This document shows, piece by piece, positions 20,230-30,419 of a DNA stretch of 64,000 nucleotides. Source of the stretch: Lunularia cruciata (lineage: Eukaryota > Streptophyta > Marchantiopsida > Lunulariales > Lunulariaceae); NCBI GenBank assembly GCA_948567375.1, contig OX419759.1, positions 25,273,493-25,337,492 on the forward strand, read 5' to 3'. Position 1 is the stretch's first letter. Each line of letters begins with the position of its first letter. Below the pieces are notes generated by a model that searched no databases, had not been told where the DNA came from, and saw only the letters and a program-made list of their open reading frames with translations. The translations under genes were made by a program, and so were the position numbers.

Positions 20230-22654
20230 ATGTCAAGCAATTTTCCTTTGCCGTTGAGGAGTCGTCTTGCAAGTGATCGGGGAAAGGGAAATAAAGTTGG
20301 ACTCGTGTTTGTGCGTAAGGGAGAAGTCGAGAGAGAGAAATCGAGAGACCGAAAGAAAGCAGAAGAGATGGGAGGAGGGAAGAAGAACTCCAAATTTGCA
20401 GTGAGAAATCATGCAATTCGGAGATTAGATGTAGTAGCGAGGATCGAAGTCTTGAGCCGACATTGGATCACCTTTCTGGCATGGAATTGGAACGTAAGTT
20501 TTCTAGGATTCATGATAGAAATCATCGAGAGTAAATGTCTTGATGGTCCCGAGGAAGAAGGGAAGAGAGGAAATCCGGCTCACTGGACAGAGTCGGATTG
20601 GAGACTCGGAGCAGGGAGCCACGTTCTTGGGGAAAGGAGAGATAGCCCAAGAAACACAAGAGGTGAGAGATGCCTTCTCGTCGAAGAGGACGAAGAATGG
20701 GTATAAAGTTGAGAGTTATAAGGACCCAGTAAGGAGGGGAATTGTGAGTGCACTAATGGCCCTCCTGAAGCCAAAGAGAACTACCTATGTGATGAAACAC
20801 CAAGCGGTGTTCTTTCACAAGTTATTTGCAAGAGAACCAATAAATTGGGCAAGGTGCTTTCACGGAAGAACGAGGCAGATGGTGTGGAATCTGCGAGATA
20901 AGTCGCCTCCACACTACATCGTACCATTTGCAGCTCATTTTTACCTCGGGTTAAATCTGCTCAATGTGGCTGAGCGTAATCGAATGGTGTCTCATTTCCA
21001 TCCTGATTTGAGAAGAGAAGTCGACGCGGAGGAGCAGCAATACATTCTCCAAATCCGGAGCACAGACAATTACTACGCGAAGACAGGGAAGAACGTGGAG
21101 GTCGTTGAAAGTACCCCGACGAAGAAGAGAACTCGGCAAGCAGACGCCAAAGAAAGCAAGAAACCTCGGAAGATGCAGAAAAATAACCCGAGGCGAGGAA
21201 TGGTGGTGATTGAGTCGGAAGATGAAGACTCAGAAGGCGAAGCCGAGCTCAAGACGGAGGACTCGGAACGTAAGGAGGAACCTGAGCTGACACTGCAGAG
21301 CGGGGATACAAGCAGTGATAGTGAAGACGGTGGAGAAATGACCTCGGCACCAGCGGCTGAAGAATATGAAGAAGAAATTCAAGCCAAAGTAGAAGCCAAA
21401 GACAATGCGGCGCTGGAAGACGAAGTACCGGTGCTTGAGGAGAAGAAGATCGCAGTACAGCAAGGAATTCGCTCGAGACTTAAGGCGAAGTGTGAAGCGG
21501 GACCGAGTAGAGTGAAGGAAGAGGTAGAAGGAAGCTCGGGCAGTGAGGCATCAATTCCGATACGAAGACTCCAGAGAAGAAGGCGAGTATCGGGAGAACA
21601 CAAAGAAAGAAGAGAGACTACTCCGCGGGAGGACGAAGGTATCAGTAATGGAGTAGATTACCTACATATGGTAGTATGCCAGCTGTTGGTGAAGTTGGAG
21701 AAGAAGAAGAAGGAGATGCAGTCGACTTGTCGGGTAATCAAAGACCTGAAGAGAGAAGTGAGCTATCGAGAAGATCTTGCGAGGAAGGGGGACGTCGCAA
21801 GGGAGAGACAAGTAGCTGAATTTGAAATCTTGAAGCAACAGTTTGCTGATTCAAGAGTAGAGCTCATCCATGCTATGGCAAGGGTAGCATCGAAGGATCA
21901 AGAGCTCGATCGAGTGATGGAGAGTATGGAGGAGAAGAAGCAACTCTGGCAGCAAGAGTTGGCTGCGAGATATAGAGAAGAAGAGAGATTACGAGACTTA
22001 CTTCGTAATCAGGAAGAGAAGGTTGCACAGAAGGAGAAAGAGAAGGACGCGGTGAAGGCCAAATTCAAAGAAGAATTGGCGATGTACAGAGAGGAATGGC
22101 TTGCAGATCAGGAACGAGAAAGGAAGACAAGATTAGAGCCATTGCAGGAGATAGTCCTCAGGGTAAATGCTTTGTTAAGTATAGAGGCCAGCGTTTGAAT
22201 TGAAGAAGCGCGTCTGCACGAGTTGAAGTTGTTGGTGCAGGAGACGAGGCGAAGACAAGCGAAAGATACAGATTTGAATGCCTTGTTGATTAAATTGAGA
22301 ACTCGTGTAGATAGGAAGATCTTAGAAGTAGAAGACAATATCACGATTAGATTAGACTTAGTAAGAATAGAGTTAGAAAAGCTTCGGCAAGATGTTAAAG
22401 CAAAACCCGAAGTAGATAACATCGGGATCCAAATGTCTTCGGAGTTGCCCTCAGAGACATTAGAGAAGAGTGGGTTGAAGGATGAGGAGTTAGATAGATT
22501 ATGTGCTAGTGCAATTTCAGATCAGGAAAGAGAATTGCTGGATCTGGTAAAAGATGTAGGAGTTGTGAAACCCGAGGACAAAATAGTAGGAAGTAAGATT
22601 ACTTTGGGTTCAAGGTTGAAAGCCGAGGAAGAAGTAGACACCGGATCGGAGTAG
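20230..22654 (+). pseudogene. LTR-internal (U3) ORF, 3' LTR copy
   Basis: This is the better-preserved coding copy. After the 23-bp deletion near 20607 shifts the frame, an open stretch of 552 codons (20540-22198) covers the second half of the conserved domain, the acidic middle and most of the coiled coil. The only nonsense codon is TGA at 22196, where the 5' LTR has CGA. The frame resumes to TAG at 22652. A 126-bp in-frame deletion removes part of the coiled coil. Domain order is as in the 5' LTR. A stretch this long without stops in an LTR is not expected by chance and argues that the ORF was functional when the element inserted. Confidence 0.8.
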
Positions 22655-22770
22655 TAACCAATTTGAGATTTGAAGGGGCAGATATGGAAGGGTGCATTGT
22701 CATTTCGGATCTGCAGGTTAGAATAGTTGTTATAGAACGGTATAGTTGTTAGAACTGTCGATTTGTTCAC

Positions 22771-22778
22771 TATTTAAG
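22771..22778 (+). promoter_or_regulatory. TATA-like box 2 (3' LTR)
   Basis: The motif tatttaag precedes the conserved gttgttcagt stretch and lies about 680 bp before the LTR end. It is the better-preserved version of the 5' LTR box at 12972. Confidence 0.55.
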
Positions 22779-23448
22779 AGTGGCATTCGCAGGAAATTGT
22801 TGTTCAGTGCTCATTATTTCTGAGAATAGATAAAGCGAAGTGTTGTGAAGCAGTGCTCGTCGCTTGAGCTTGATTCCGAGTATCAACTTTGTAATTGTGT
22901 TTGTGAATGTTTGGAGAAATTCAAAGTGCACGTCAGAGTGTTTGTTGGATGTTGGATTCCACAGCCTTGATCTTCATTCTGTGTGTTTGATCCTGAGTGA
23001 AGTGCAATCGAAGCAATGCCTTGACAGATCTGAGAGGAATTGTAGTGTTGGTAGTATTCTGCATTTGTGAGTGTAGTGCAAAGTTGATGTGAAGCAATTT
23101 GGATCGAGGAAGTTGTGCCTTCAGTGGAAGGGTGGAACACAATTCTGAGGCGAAGTTGTTTTGCAATGAAGTGCCGTTTTTGGGAGAGCCTGAATCATCA
23201 CAAATCAAGATTGTTTGGAAAGATTTGATGGAGTTGTGATTAAGGAGTGTGAATTTGTGACAAGACTGCGAGTCAGTGCTTGTACTCTCTTTTGGGTGTG
23301 GTTTCTACCTGAGAGATTAAAGACACAACCAAGAAGAACTACAGGTTACTGTTTGACTTTGTATTTGGACATTTCTGACTTGTATCTCGGCGGGAACGGA
23401 CTTTACTTACCCGATTACCGCAAAAGTGATATTTGCCGGGTTGTCACA

Positions 23449-23453
23449 TACCT
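23449..23453 (+). repeat. Target site duplication, right (tacct)
   Basis: An exact repeat of 9863-9867. Joining across the element restores a family A U3 ORF context (TTYV-like codons), which confirms that the target was another family A LTR. Confidence 0.93.
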
Positions 23454-25104
23454 ACATTACAAAGTAGCAAGCGATGTTCTTCCACAAGATGTTTACAAGA
23501 GAGCCTATCAATTGGGCAAAGTATTTTTACTAGCGGACAAGGCAGATGGTGCTAAATTAGAGAACTTTGACACCACCACATTACTTTGTTCCTTTTGTAG
23601 TGCATTTCTACCTTGGGCTAAATTTGTTAAGTAGCAATGAGAAGAAGAAGGTGGTCTCACATTTCTATCCCAATCTACATCAAGAAGCCAATGACGAGGA
23701 GCAATAGTACATTCAGCAATTGAGAAGTAATGACAATCATTATACGAGAACGGGACAAGATCAAAAGATGGTTCTACCTCTGCCAAGCAAGGAGGAGAGA
23801 AGTTGACCCAAGGTGGAAAGCTTGCTAGTGCAGCCCCATAAATTAAGAGGAATTGGGTAGAGAGAAGGAAAGCAAGTCCACAGGATTGCACTTGAAGAGG
23901 AGGTCAAATCGGAAGGCAAAGTAGAGTCTGCATCGGAGGTGTCAAAGGAAGAGGAGGTAGAATTGACCCTATGGAGAGAAGAGTCCAGTGAGGAGAGCGA
24001 GGGTGAAGCCAAGGTGCAGCAAGGTCAAGAGAAGGAGCTTTCTCCGCAAGATGAAATTGAGCGGCATGAGGCAAAAGAAGAGATTATGGAAGAGTTAGCA
24101 AATGAAGGAGAAGAAGGATTGGTGGTTGAGCCAAGGTAGTATATACCTGAAGGAGAATGTTCAAAGGTGGCCCAAAAAAATCATCAATCTTGATAATGAA
24201 GAAATTTTGGAGGACGATGTCGTATCATTGACAATACAAAGATCTTGACTTTGTAGTAAAGCGTTGGACTTGGAAGGGAAGAACAAGATTGATGAAGTAT
24301 TTGAAGCACGGTGTGAGGGAGTAGAATACCTTCGAGATGTGGTATGTCCATTGTTGTTGCAAATGGAGCAGAAGAAGAAGGAGATGCAAAGCAGACATCC
24401 CAAGGTGTAGACTGTGCTGCATGTGCTAGAGAGATTAGAGTCTGAGAATTGGAAGTTGCAAGAGAGTTTGAGCAGAGGAGAAGAAGAAAGAGAAATATTG
24501 TCAGTAGATGCAACATTGCAGAAGAAAATCAACAAGAATCTGCAAGAGAAGTTTGAGAAGCAGGGGAGAGTGTTGCAGATGAAAGTGAAGAAAAATATGC
24601 ATTTGAAGAAGTGATTGTGGAACTGAAGGCAAGGTTAACCACGGAAGCTGAAGTAAGAATGGAAGAATTGGGTTTACATGAATTGCAATTGCTCGTGCAT
24701 GAGATGAGAAGTAAGAATACAAAGAACAAGGACTTGAATGCCTTGTTAATCAGTCTAGAACTTGGTTTGAAAGGAATATGTTAGATGTAGAGATTAACAT
24801 TTCTGTTAGACTCAGTTTGATTAAGTTAGAGTTAGAAAGTCTTTGGAATATTGTACATATTAGAGCCAAAGTAATAGAGATGGGAGTGTAGGTGTCTTTG
24901 GATTTGACACTTGATACTTTAGAGAAGAGTGGGTTGCAAGATAAGCAAGTAGAAAGATTACCTAGGAGGTTAATTGTAGATCAAAGTAAAGACATGTTAA
25001 AATTGGTAGAAGAGTTGGAAGTTGTAGAACCCAAAATACAAGAGGTGAAGCAACTTTCCTCAGGTCTAGAAGCTGAAGTAGAAGTAGACATCGGATCAGA
25101 TTAG
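23454..25104 (+). pseudogene. U3 ORF remainder in solo LTR A4
   Basis: Fragments in changing frames continue the protein interrupted at 9867. They include the AVFFHKMF- and EPINWAK-like motifs near 23470-23520, an acidic Glu/Ser-rich segment at 23880-24140 and coiled-coil pieces at 24414-24614. The C-terminal end at 24892-25104 finishes EVDIGSD before TAG, matching the end of the complete element's ORF. Stops and indels make it non-functional. Confidence 0.7.
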
Positions 25105-25899
25105 GACCATTTTGAGATAGGAGGAGGCAAATATGAAGAGGTGCACTGTCATTTCAGATCTGCAGGTTGGTAAAGTCATTAGGGAGCAGTTTAGGAAGTT
25201 ACTTAATTGTTAAGAGCTTTGCCCATTTAAAGGAGGCCTTCATAGTAAAATGTTGTTCATTTTCTTGAGAATAGATAAAGAAGAGTGTTTTGAAGTAGTG
25301 CTTGTTGCTTGAGCTTAATTCTAAGTATCAATTTTATGCTTTTGTGTTTGTGAGTGTTGGGAGAATTTCAAAGTGCAAGTCAGTGTGCTTGTTGGATGTT
25401 GGATTTTGCAATCTTGATCTTCATTCTGTGTGTTTGATCCTACGTGAAGTGCAATCAAAGTAATGCCTTGACAAATTTGAGAGGAATTGTAGTGTTGGTA
25501 GTATTCTACATTTGTCTGTATAGCATTGAGTTGATGTGAAGCAATTTTAATCAAGGAAGTTGTGCTTTTAGTGGAGGGGTGGAACACAATTCTGAGTTGA
25601 AGTCATTTTTCAATGAAGTAGCCATTTTTGGGAAGGACTGAATCATCATAATCAAGTTTGTTTGGACAGAATTGATTGATTTTTTATTATTGGTGACAAA
25701 TTGTTGTGGCAAGACTGTGAGTCAATGCTTGTTACTCTCATTTGGGTGTAGTTTCTACCTGAGAGATTAAAGATGCAACCAAGAAGATCTACTTGTTACA
25801 ATTTGACTTTGTATTTGACCAATTCTGACTAGTATCTCTATGGGAACAAACTATACTTACTTGATTACCGCAAAAGTGATATTTGTCGGGTTTGTCACA
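23454..25899 (+). mobile_element. Family A solo LTR (A4), right part
   Basis: This continues the solo LTR begun at 8836, ending tttgtcaca at 25899 and followed by the target duplicate aaatg. It contains the remainder of the U3 ORF, the second TATA-like box (near 25215) and the conserved R-U5. It is clearly more diverged than the nested element, consistent with being the older insertion. Confidence 0.9.
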
Positions 25900-25904
25900 A
25901 AATG

Positions 25905-28860
25905 TTGCACCCAATTTATTGTTGGAGAAGAATGTCAAAGAATTTTTAAAAGTCTAAGGAATATCTAAGCACATAGGAATAATCCCATTGGTAGGTGGTC
26001 TTATCCTCACCTACCAACTAAGTCATGATTCCTTCACTATAGAAAAATTTGCACCAACAAGACTTGTGGTCATAAGATTTCCTCAAAGTCAAATAATTAT
26101 GAATAATACCAAGTCAATACACTAGAAGACAAAATAGTGATGCTCACTCTCTTACTTCTTCTAGAATAGGTTCACCTTTATCTTAGCTAAGACTAACTCT
26201 AGCTAATAATGCTAATGTAGAAGCCTAGCTAAACTCCATAAAGATAATATTTCTCCACTACTTACAATATCATACATAATATCCCTATAAATCATACATA
26301 CATCAATGGTTGTTATAGTCTTAGTACTTGCACAACAAGGCACTTACCTTTGAATCTTCTACCTTGTACAAATCTTTGGCCTTTGTCACCTCATCCTTCA
26401 CCAAGTCCTCTTTGACCTTCCAAGTGTAGACTTGCTTGTGCATGGCCTTGATCAGCATGGCATAGTCCACCACATTAGAGCAATTAGCTTGGTATTGTAG
26501 CAATAACACCTCCATTAACTACAATGTAGTGCTCATTGAGTGGATGATAAAATTAAGGCCATCTTGCCCCTACACCAACTTGGATGTTGTAGATGTCTCT
26601 TGCAGTTCAATGTGCACTTCAAGTGCAGCCTCAAGAAGATCCATCACAATGTTCACCTCCTCTTCTTCTTTGTCATCGTTGGTTATTCGATCCTCTTCCT
26701 CAATGAGATCATTGACCTCTTCTTCTTCTCTCTTCTTCCTTGTCCTTTGAGCACTTGGTCTGATCTTGTACTTCTATTGTAGCTTCTTCTTCTTGAACTT
26801 TTGGACTCAAATGCTTGGGCACTACTACTTCTTCCAGCATGTGGTGTTCTTCATCTGGAAAGCCCCCCTCCATTTCTTGGTCTTGCACTTGGGGAGCAGA
26901 CTGAGCATCCTCCCAAGTTTCTTCTCCTCCTTTGTTGTCTCTTGAGGTGGAGGTTGATCCTTGTAGAGTGAAGGACACTTTCTCCTCTTTGTCTTCCTCT
27001 TCATCAAGCGTAATGTCCTTGGCTTTATCTTCCAAAGAGGACAGTTCAACAATTTGAGCACTTGCCTCCAACTTCTTGGTTGGAGGAAGTGAATTCTTCT
27101 TCATGGTGGTGTTCTTCCTCTTTGGATCCTTGGGCAAGGCCAATTCTTCATCTACATGCATAAATTGGCCTGTCTTTCTAAACTTTGCATCCAGTAGCTA
27201 ATACTTGGTTATCTTAGTAGGTCGTTTAGGTTGTGCTTCAAAATAACCTATAGGGTGAAAATGGGTATGGAACCTCTTCTTCTCTTCCTTGGTAAGAATT
27301 TTCATCCCCATGTAGCAATGTACTACAAAAGGAACAATGTAAGTGGCTCCTTCAAAATCTTCAAAATCTTTGTGCATGAGCTTGCACTATTTGTCAAAAT
27401 TTTTGGCCCAATCTACAAGCTCTCTTGCATACATCTAATCAAAGAACATTGCCTATCCATTAGTTAAGTAGGTAGTTTTGTTTCTATTTGAAAATTTTCA
27501 TAATTTCTTCTACAATGGCTCTTGTGGAGGGTCCTTGTAACTAGCTACACTCCATTCATTATTCTTGGAGCACTTACTATTAAAGTGGCTCTTAACTTCA
27601 AGAGTTAGCTGCTTATTTGTGAATTTTGTGTCTATAGTCATTGCTCCTACAACCCTAGCATCCAATTCAGGTACCATTTGCCATTGGTCCTTAGTCCCAT
27701 TCAATATATTGACCCACATTTCCCCTAGAGTCCTCTCTCTCTTACCTCTCATCTCATAGATCATATGAAAGTCTCATAACTTCCATTTCTAGAGTAGGAA
27801 TCCTAAGTGCTTACTTCTAACTACATCCATCTTGTAGTACACTGCACATTTGTTCATACCAAGGGATCTAAGGATGGCTTTATGAGCCTTCTTATAAGTA
27901 TTGGGAGTGACTACCATGGTTCTTGCACACAAAGGGATGCTACAAGCTACTGATGTACTATGCAAAGTGCCTCACTTCATGCCAAGTACCTTAGATTGTA
28001 CCAAGTGCCATTTTCAAAAATGCCATTCTCAAAATCTCACTACTTCACAAAAGAAATTGTAGGACACTACTTGATCAGCTCAGCAGCTAGATTGATTTGT
28101 GAAAAGTGCCATTGTAGGTTAGGCACTTCAATTTAATATGCCTAGATCTTGGTCATTCCTCAACACTCTGGTGGTTACAAAGTAGGTAGGCACTTGCTAT
28201 TACATAAGCAAAGGCCTTTGCATGTTGTCCTTGGGCAAAGTCACTCTCTCATGGGGTGGAAATCCATTTTCCAACCACTTTATCCCATACCACACTTGCC
28301 CGCTTAGTGCCAATGGTCATCTTGTAAGGAACAATGATTGGCAGTGAGTGCTGTTAGAGGTAAGTGTTATTTGCAACAAAGTTCAAATTGCAATGGTACT
28401 TCTCTCTAAGTGCCAAGGTGGAACTTGGTACTTTGGCCTATATACTCACCTACTGGCACTCCAAGTGTTGCATATCTTATAAGCACTCCAAATGATCTCT
28501 TGGCACTCTAATTTTTTTCAATCCTCAAGCAATTGGGGTCATTCTACACCTCTCCAAGTGCTTCCCATTTCCTTCATGACACAAACTTTCTTGTCACACC
28601 TTGGTACTTAGCGCTATAGATCATGTGGTCTCCAATACTCATTCTTCCTATCAACATTTGGGATTATCTTACATCACACCAAGTGTGGAACACCATGTAA
28701 GTAGGCCGGCCTGCAAGTACTTGGGATTATCCTACATCACTTTGAGTGCTTCTCCCATTCTAGCTTGCCAGGGTCACTCCTCTGAGTACCTCTCCATTTG
28801 AGGCACTTCTCCCAATAATTCTATCATTCTCCACGGTTCTCTTAGCACTTAAGCCTAATA
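25905..28860 (-). mobile_element. Family B LTR (copy B1), main part, minus strand
   Basis: It is continuous with 8661-8835 once the family A solo LTR is removed (target duplication aaatg). Positions 25905-26320 match, in reverse, the family B LTR end at 48870-49350 (tagctaagat, gagcatcact, gtgttgacttggtatta-like phrases). Upstream on the minus strand lies a coding region homologous to the family A U3 ORF. Further upstream (28400-28850) is a non-coding U3-like part with the near-repeat gatgta[ag]gataatccca twice (28655-28690 and 28720-28745). The right boundary is approximate because no terminal motif was recognised. Confidence 0.5.
26321..27855 (-). pseudogene. Family B homologue of the U3 ORF
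   Basis: The minus-strand frames align with the family A U3 protein in order. WSVASYKDP near 27560 corresponds to KVESYKDP. A degenerate MFFD-MYARELVDWAK segment at about 27430-27390 corresponds to VFFHKLFAGEPINWAR. YIVPFVVHCYMGMKIL...THFHP at about 27330-27250 corresponds to YIVPFAAHFYLGLNLL...SHFHP. An acidic segment with VSFTLQG at 26709-27161 corresponds to PELTLQSG, and a helical C-terminal part ends at 26321. Stops and a frame change make it a pseudogene. The N-terminus is uncertain. The sequence is much diverged from family A, so this is an old homologue and not a recent copy. Confidence 0.65.
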
Positions 28861-29239
28861 TGATCACAAAAGAAAATGTTGAAGAAATGGGAGCACCATT
28901 ACTACTTGCATTATCTACAGATATAGAAAAAGTACCCATCCTTGATCTGCATGGTGGTCACTTATACTAACAATACACAATTGACAACTTTGTGAAGATT
29001 GAAGTTGAGGCTCAATTACCAACAACACAATCAGACACAATTTTGAGCCAACCTTTATCAAAGCCTTGTCAACTTTATGCAAGCAGTGCTAACATTGGAA
29101 GGAGAGTCATATTAATTGCTTTGCACATGACATGCAACACCGATATCAAGCATGGCCATTGTAGGACATCATCACTAGCCAGATCTATTTGTTACCATGA
29201 CTTGTGACAAAAATTTGATTGAGATTACTTAGGAATTCC
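28861..29239. other. Unassigned spacer before the Helitron relic
   Basis: No motif recognised. A short plus-strand frame at 28992-29207 may be upstream Helitron-derived sequence, but nothing in it supports that directly. Confidence 0.35.
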
Positions 29240-30290
29240 TTCTAGGTTAAAAGACTCAAGAGAGATAGGACCTAACTACATTCATCCTCCACTTTTATCT
29301 TGCTAAGCTCAAGAAAGACTTGTTTGAAAATGATGTCTTTGACAAAAAAGTTGCTTAGGTTTATATCATCAAATTTCAAAAACATAATCTTCTCAATGTT
29401 CATTTTTTCATCAGTCTAAAAGGGGAGTACAAGCCTCATACACAAGAAGAATATACTATTAATATTCAAGCTGAGATCCTTAATCCACAAGAGGAGGAGC
29501 CTACACTACATGTTTGGTTGCTAGTGAAACTTGTGGTTCTCAATCCATAAATATATTTTTGGTTTTTTATGCCTTATTTTCTTAACATCAAAAACATTAT
29601 TAATAGTTATTTGTAATTTCAAAGTGCTTGACACAAAAAAAATTAACAATTTTTTGCAATTTCAAAGAAATTTGCCTTGCATGAAAAAATACATGTGCAA
29701 GAAATGGTCTCCCAAAATTTTTGTGAAGTCACCTTACAAAGCTTAGATTCTTACACCAATTTTTCATTGTCAAAACAATAGATGTAGAATAAGTGGTATG
29801 CCAAGCACCTTAGACAACATACATATTATCTCAATGATCCGTAACTTCTTCTAAAGTTCAATTATCACATCAAGATCAGTCTACTTGGGGTATAAAAGCT
29901 ATCAAAATACCTTTATAAGTATGTCTACAAAGCTCACAACAAAGTAGAGACCGCCATACTTGTTGCTTGTGCATGCAAAATAATTTTCAACTAGGTCAAC
30001 ATACATTAAATATCTACTTCCAATGCATTTTGGAGGATCTTTGAATCTGAGTTGGGTATGATGAAGCTAGTTGTATATGGCTTGCAGATCATCTACCAAA
30101 TCTTTGACAAATCCAAATTGTAAAAAAAACAAGATTTCCAAGTACATCAATTCACATTAGTTGGCCACTTCCAAATCATGTTAGAGGATCTTTGAATTTG
30201 AGTTGTAGTGAATAAAGCTAACCGTGTATGGCTTGTAGATTTATCTACTAGATCTTTAGCAAATCTGATTTACAAATGGATTGACCTTGC
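29240..30290 (+). pseudogene. Helitron Rep/helicase N-terminal relic
   Basis: Broken plus-strand frames resemble the Helitron-like N-terminal (replication initiator) domain. VYIIKFQKHNLLNVHFFI near 29350-29420 corresponds to the usual VYTIEFQKRGLPHAHIL block and has lost one His of the metal-binding HxH. KPHTQEEY and ILNPQEEEP follow. Near 29690 CMKKYMCKKWSPK matches the cysteine-rich CM-x-G-x-CxKxFPK region. Near 29850-29950 LLLKFN and KYLYKYVYKAHNK match the LLLKYNAHIN...KYLYKYVYKGHD block. FWRIFE occurs near 30030 and again near 30185, so a segment is duplicated. Many stops. It marks an old Helitron, and the helicase domain was not found. Confidence 0.7.
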
Positions 30291-30392
30291 TTATATCATC
30301 AATGATCAAGACCTACATTGAACAGTGCCCATGGAATTATTTTTTATAAATTTTTTTGGCAATGCAGATCTTGATAAGTATTTGTACTTGAT

Positions 30393-30419
30393 TGTGTAAT
30401 GTTCATTGAACATTACACA
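30393..30419. repeat. Perfect 27-bp inverted repeat
   Basis: The 13-base arms tgtgtaatgttca and tgaacattacaca are separated by one base. It lies about 100 bp after the Helitron relic. It is not followed by a CTRR-type Helitron end, so its link to that element is unproven. It could form a strong hairpin or a cruciform. Confidence 0.85.

Larger units (their letters stand above)
9868..23448 (+). mobile_element. Complete family A Ty3/gypsy LTR retrotransposon
   Basis: A 13,581-bp element with LTRs of 3782 and 3633 bp (TGTGG...CACA), a tRNA-Asp-like PBS, gag with three zinc knuckles, a PR-RT-RNaseH-INT pol, a PPT and a tacct target duplication. Domain order (INT last) is Ty3/gypsy. The RT, RNase H and PBS resemble the Athila/Tat branch. 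All coding frames are broken, so it is non-autonomous now. The LTRs carry an additional long ORF in U3. The 149-bp LTR length difference is fully accounted for by a 23-bp and a 126-bp deletion in the 3' LTR. Confidence 0.95.
19816..23448 (+). repeat. 3' LTR of complete family A element
   Basis: It begins tgtggtgccc and ends ttgtcaca. Relative to the 5' LTR it lacks 23 bp near 20607 (between two ctcg repeats) and 126 bp after 21727 (equivalent to 11807-11932, ends sharing gtc). Together these equal the whole length difference of 149 bp. Most other differences are transitions. It is followed by the duplicated target tacct (23449-23453). Confidence 0.94.

Noticed and set aside
9868-23448. Assignment of the complete element as currently autonomous
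   Set aside because: gag has stops and frameshifts and pol has seven in-frame stops, so it cannot encode its own proteins.
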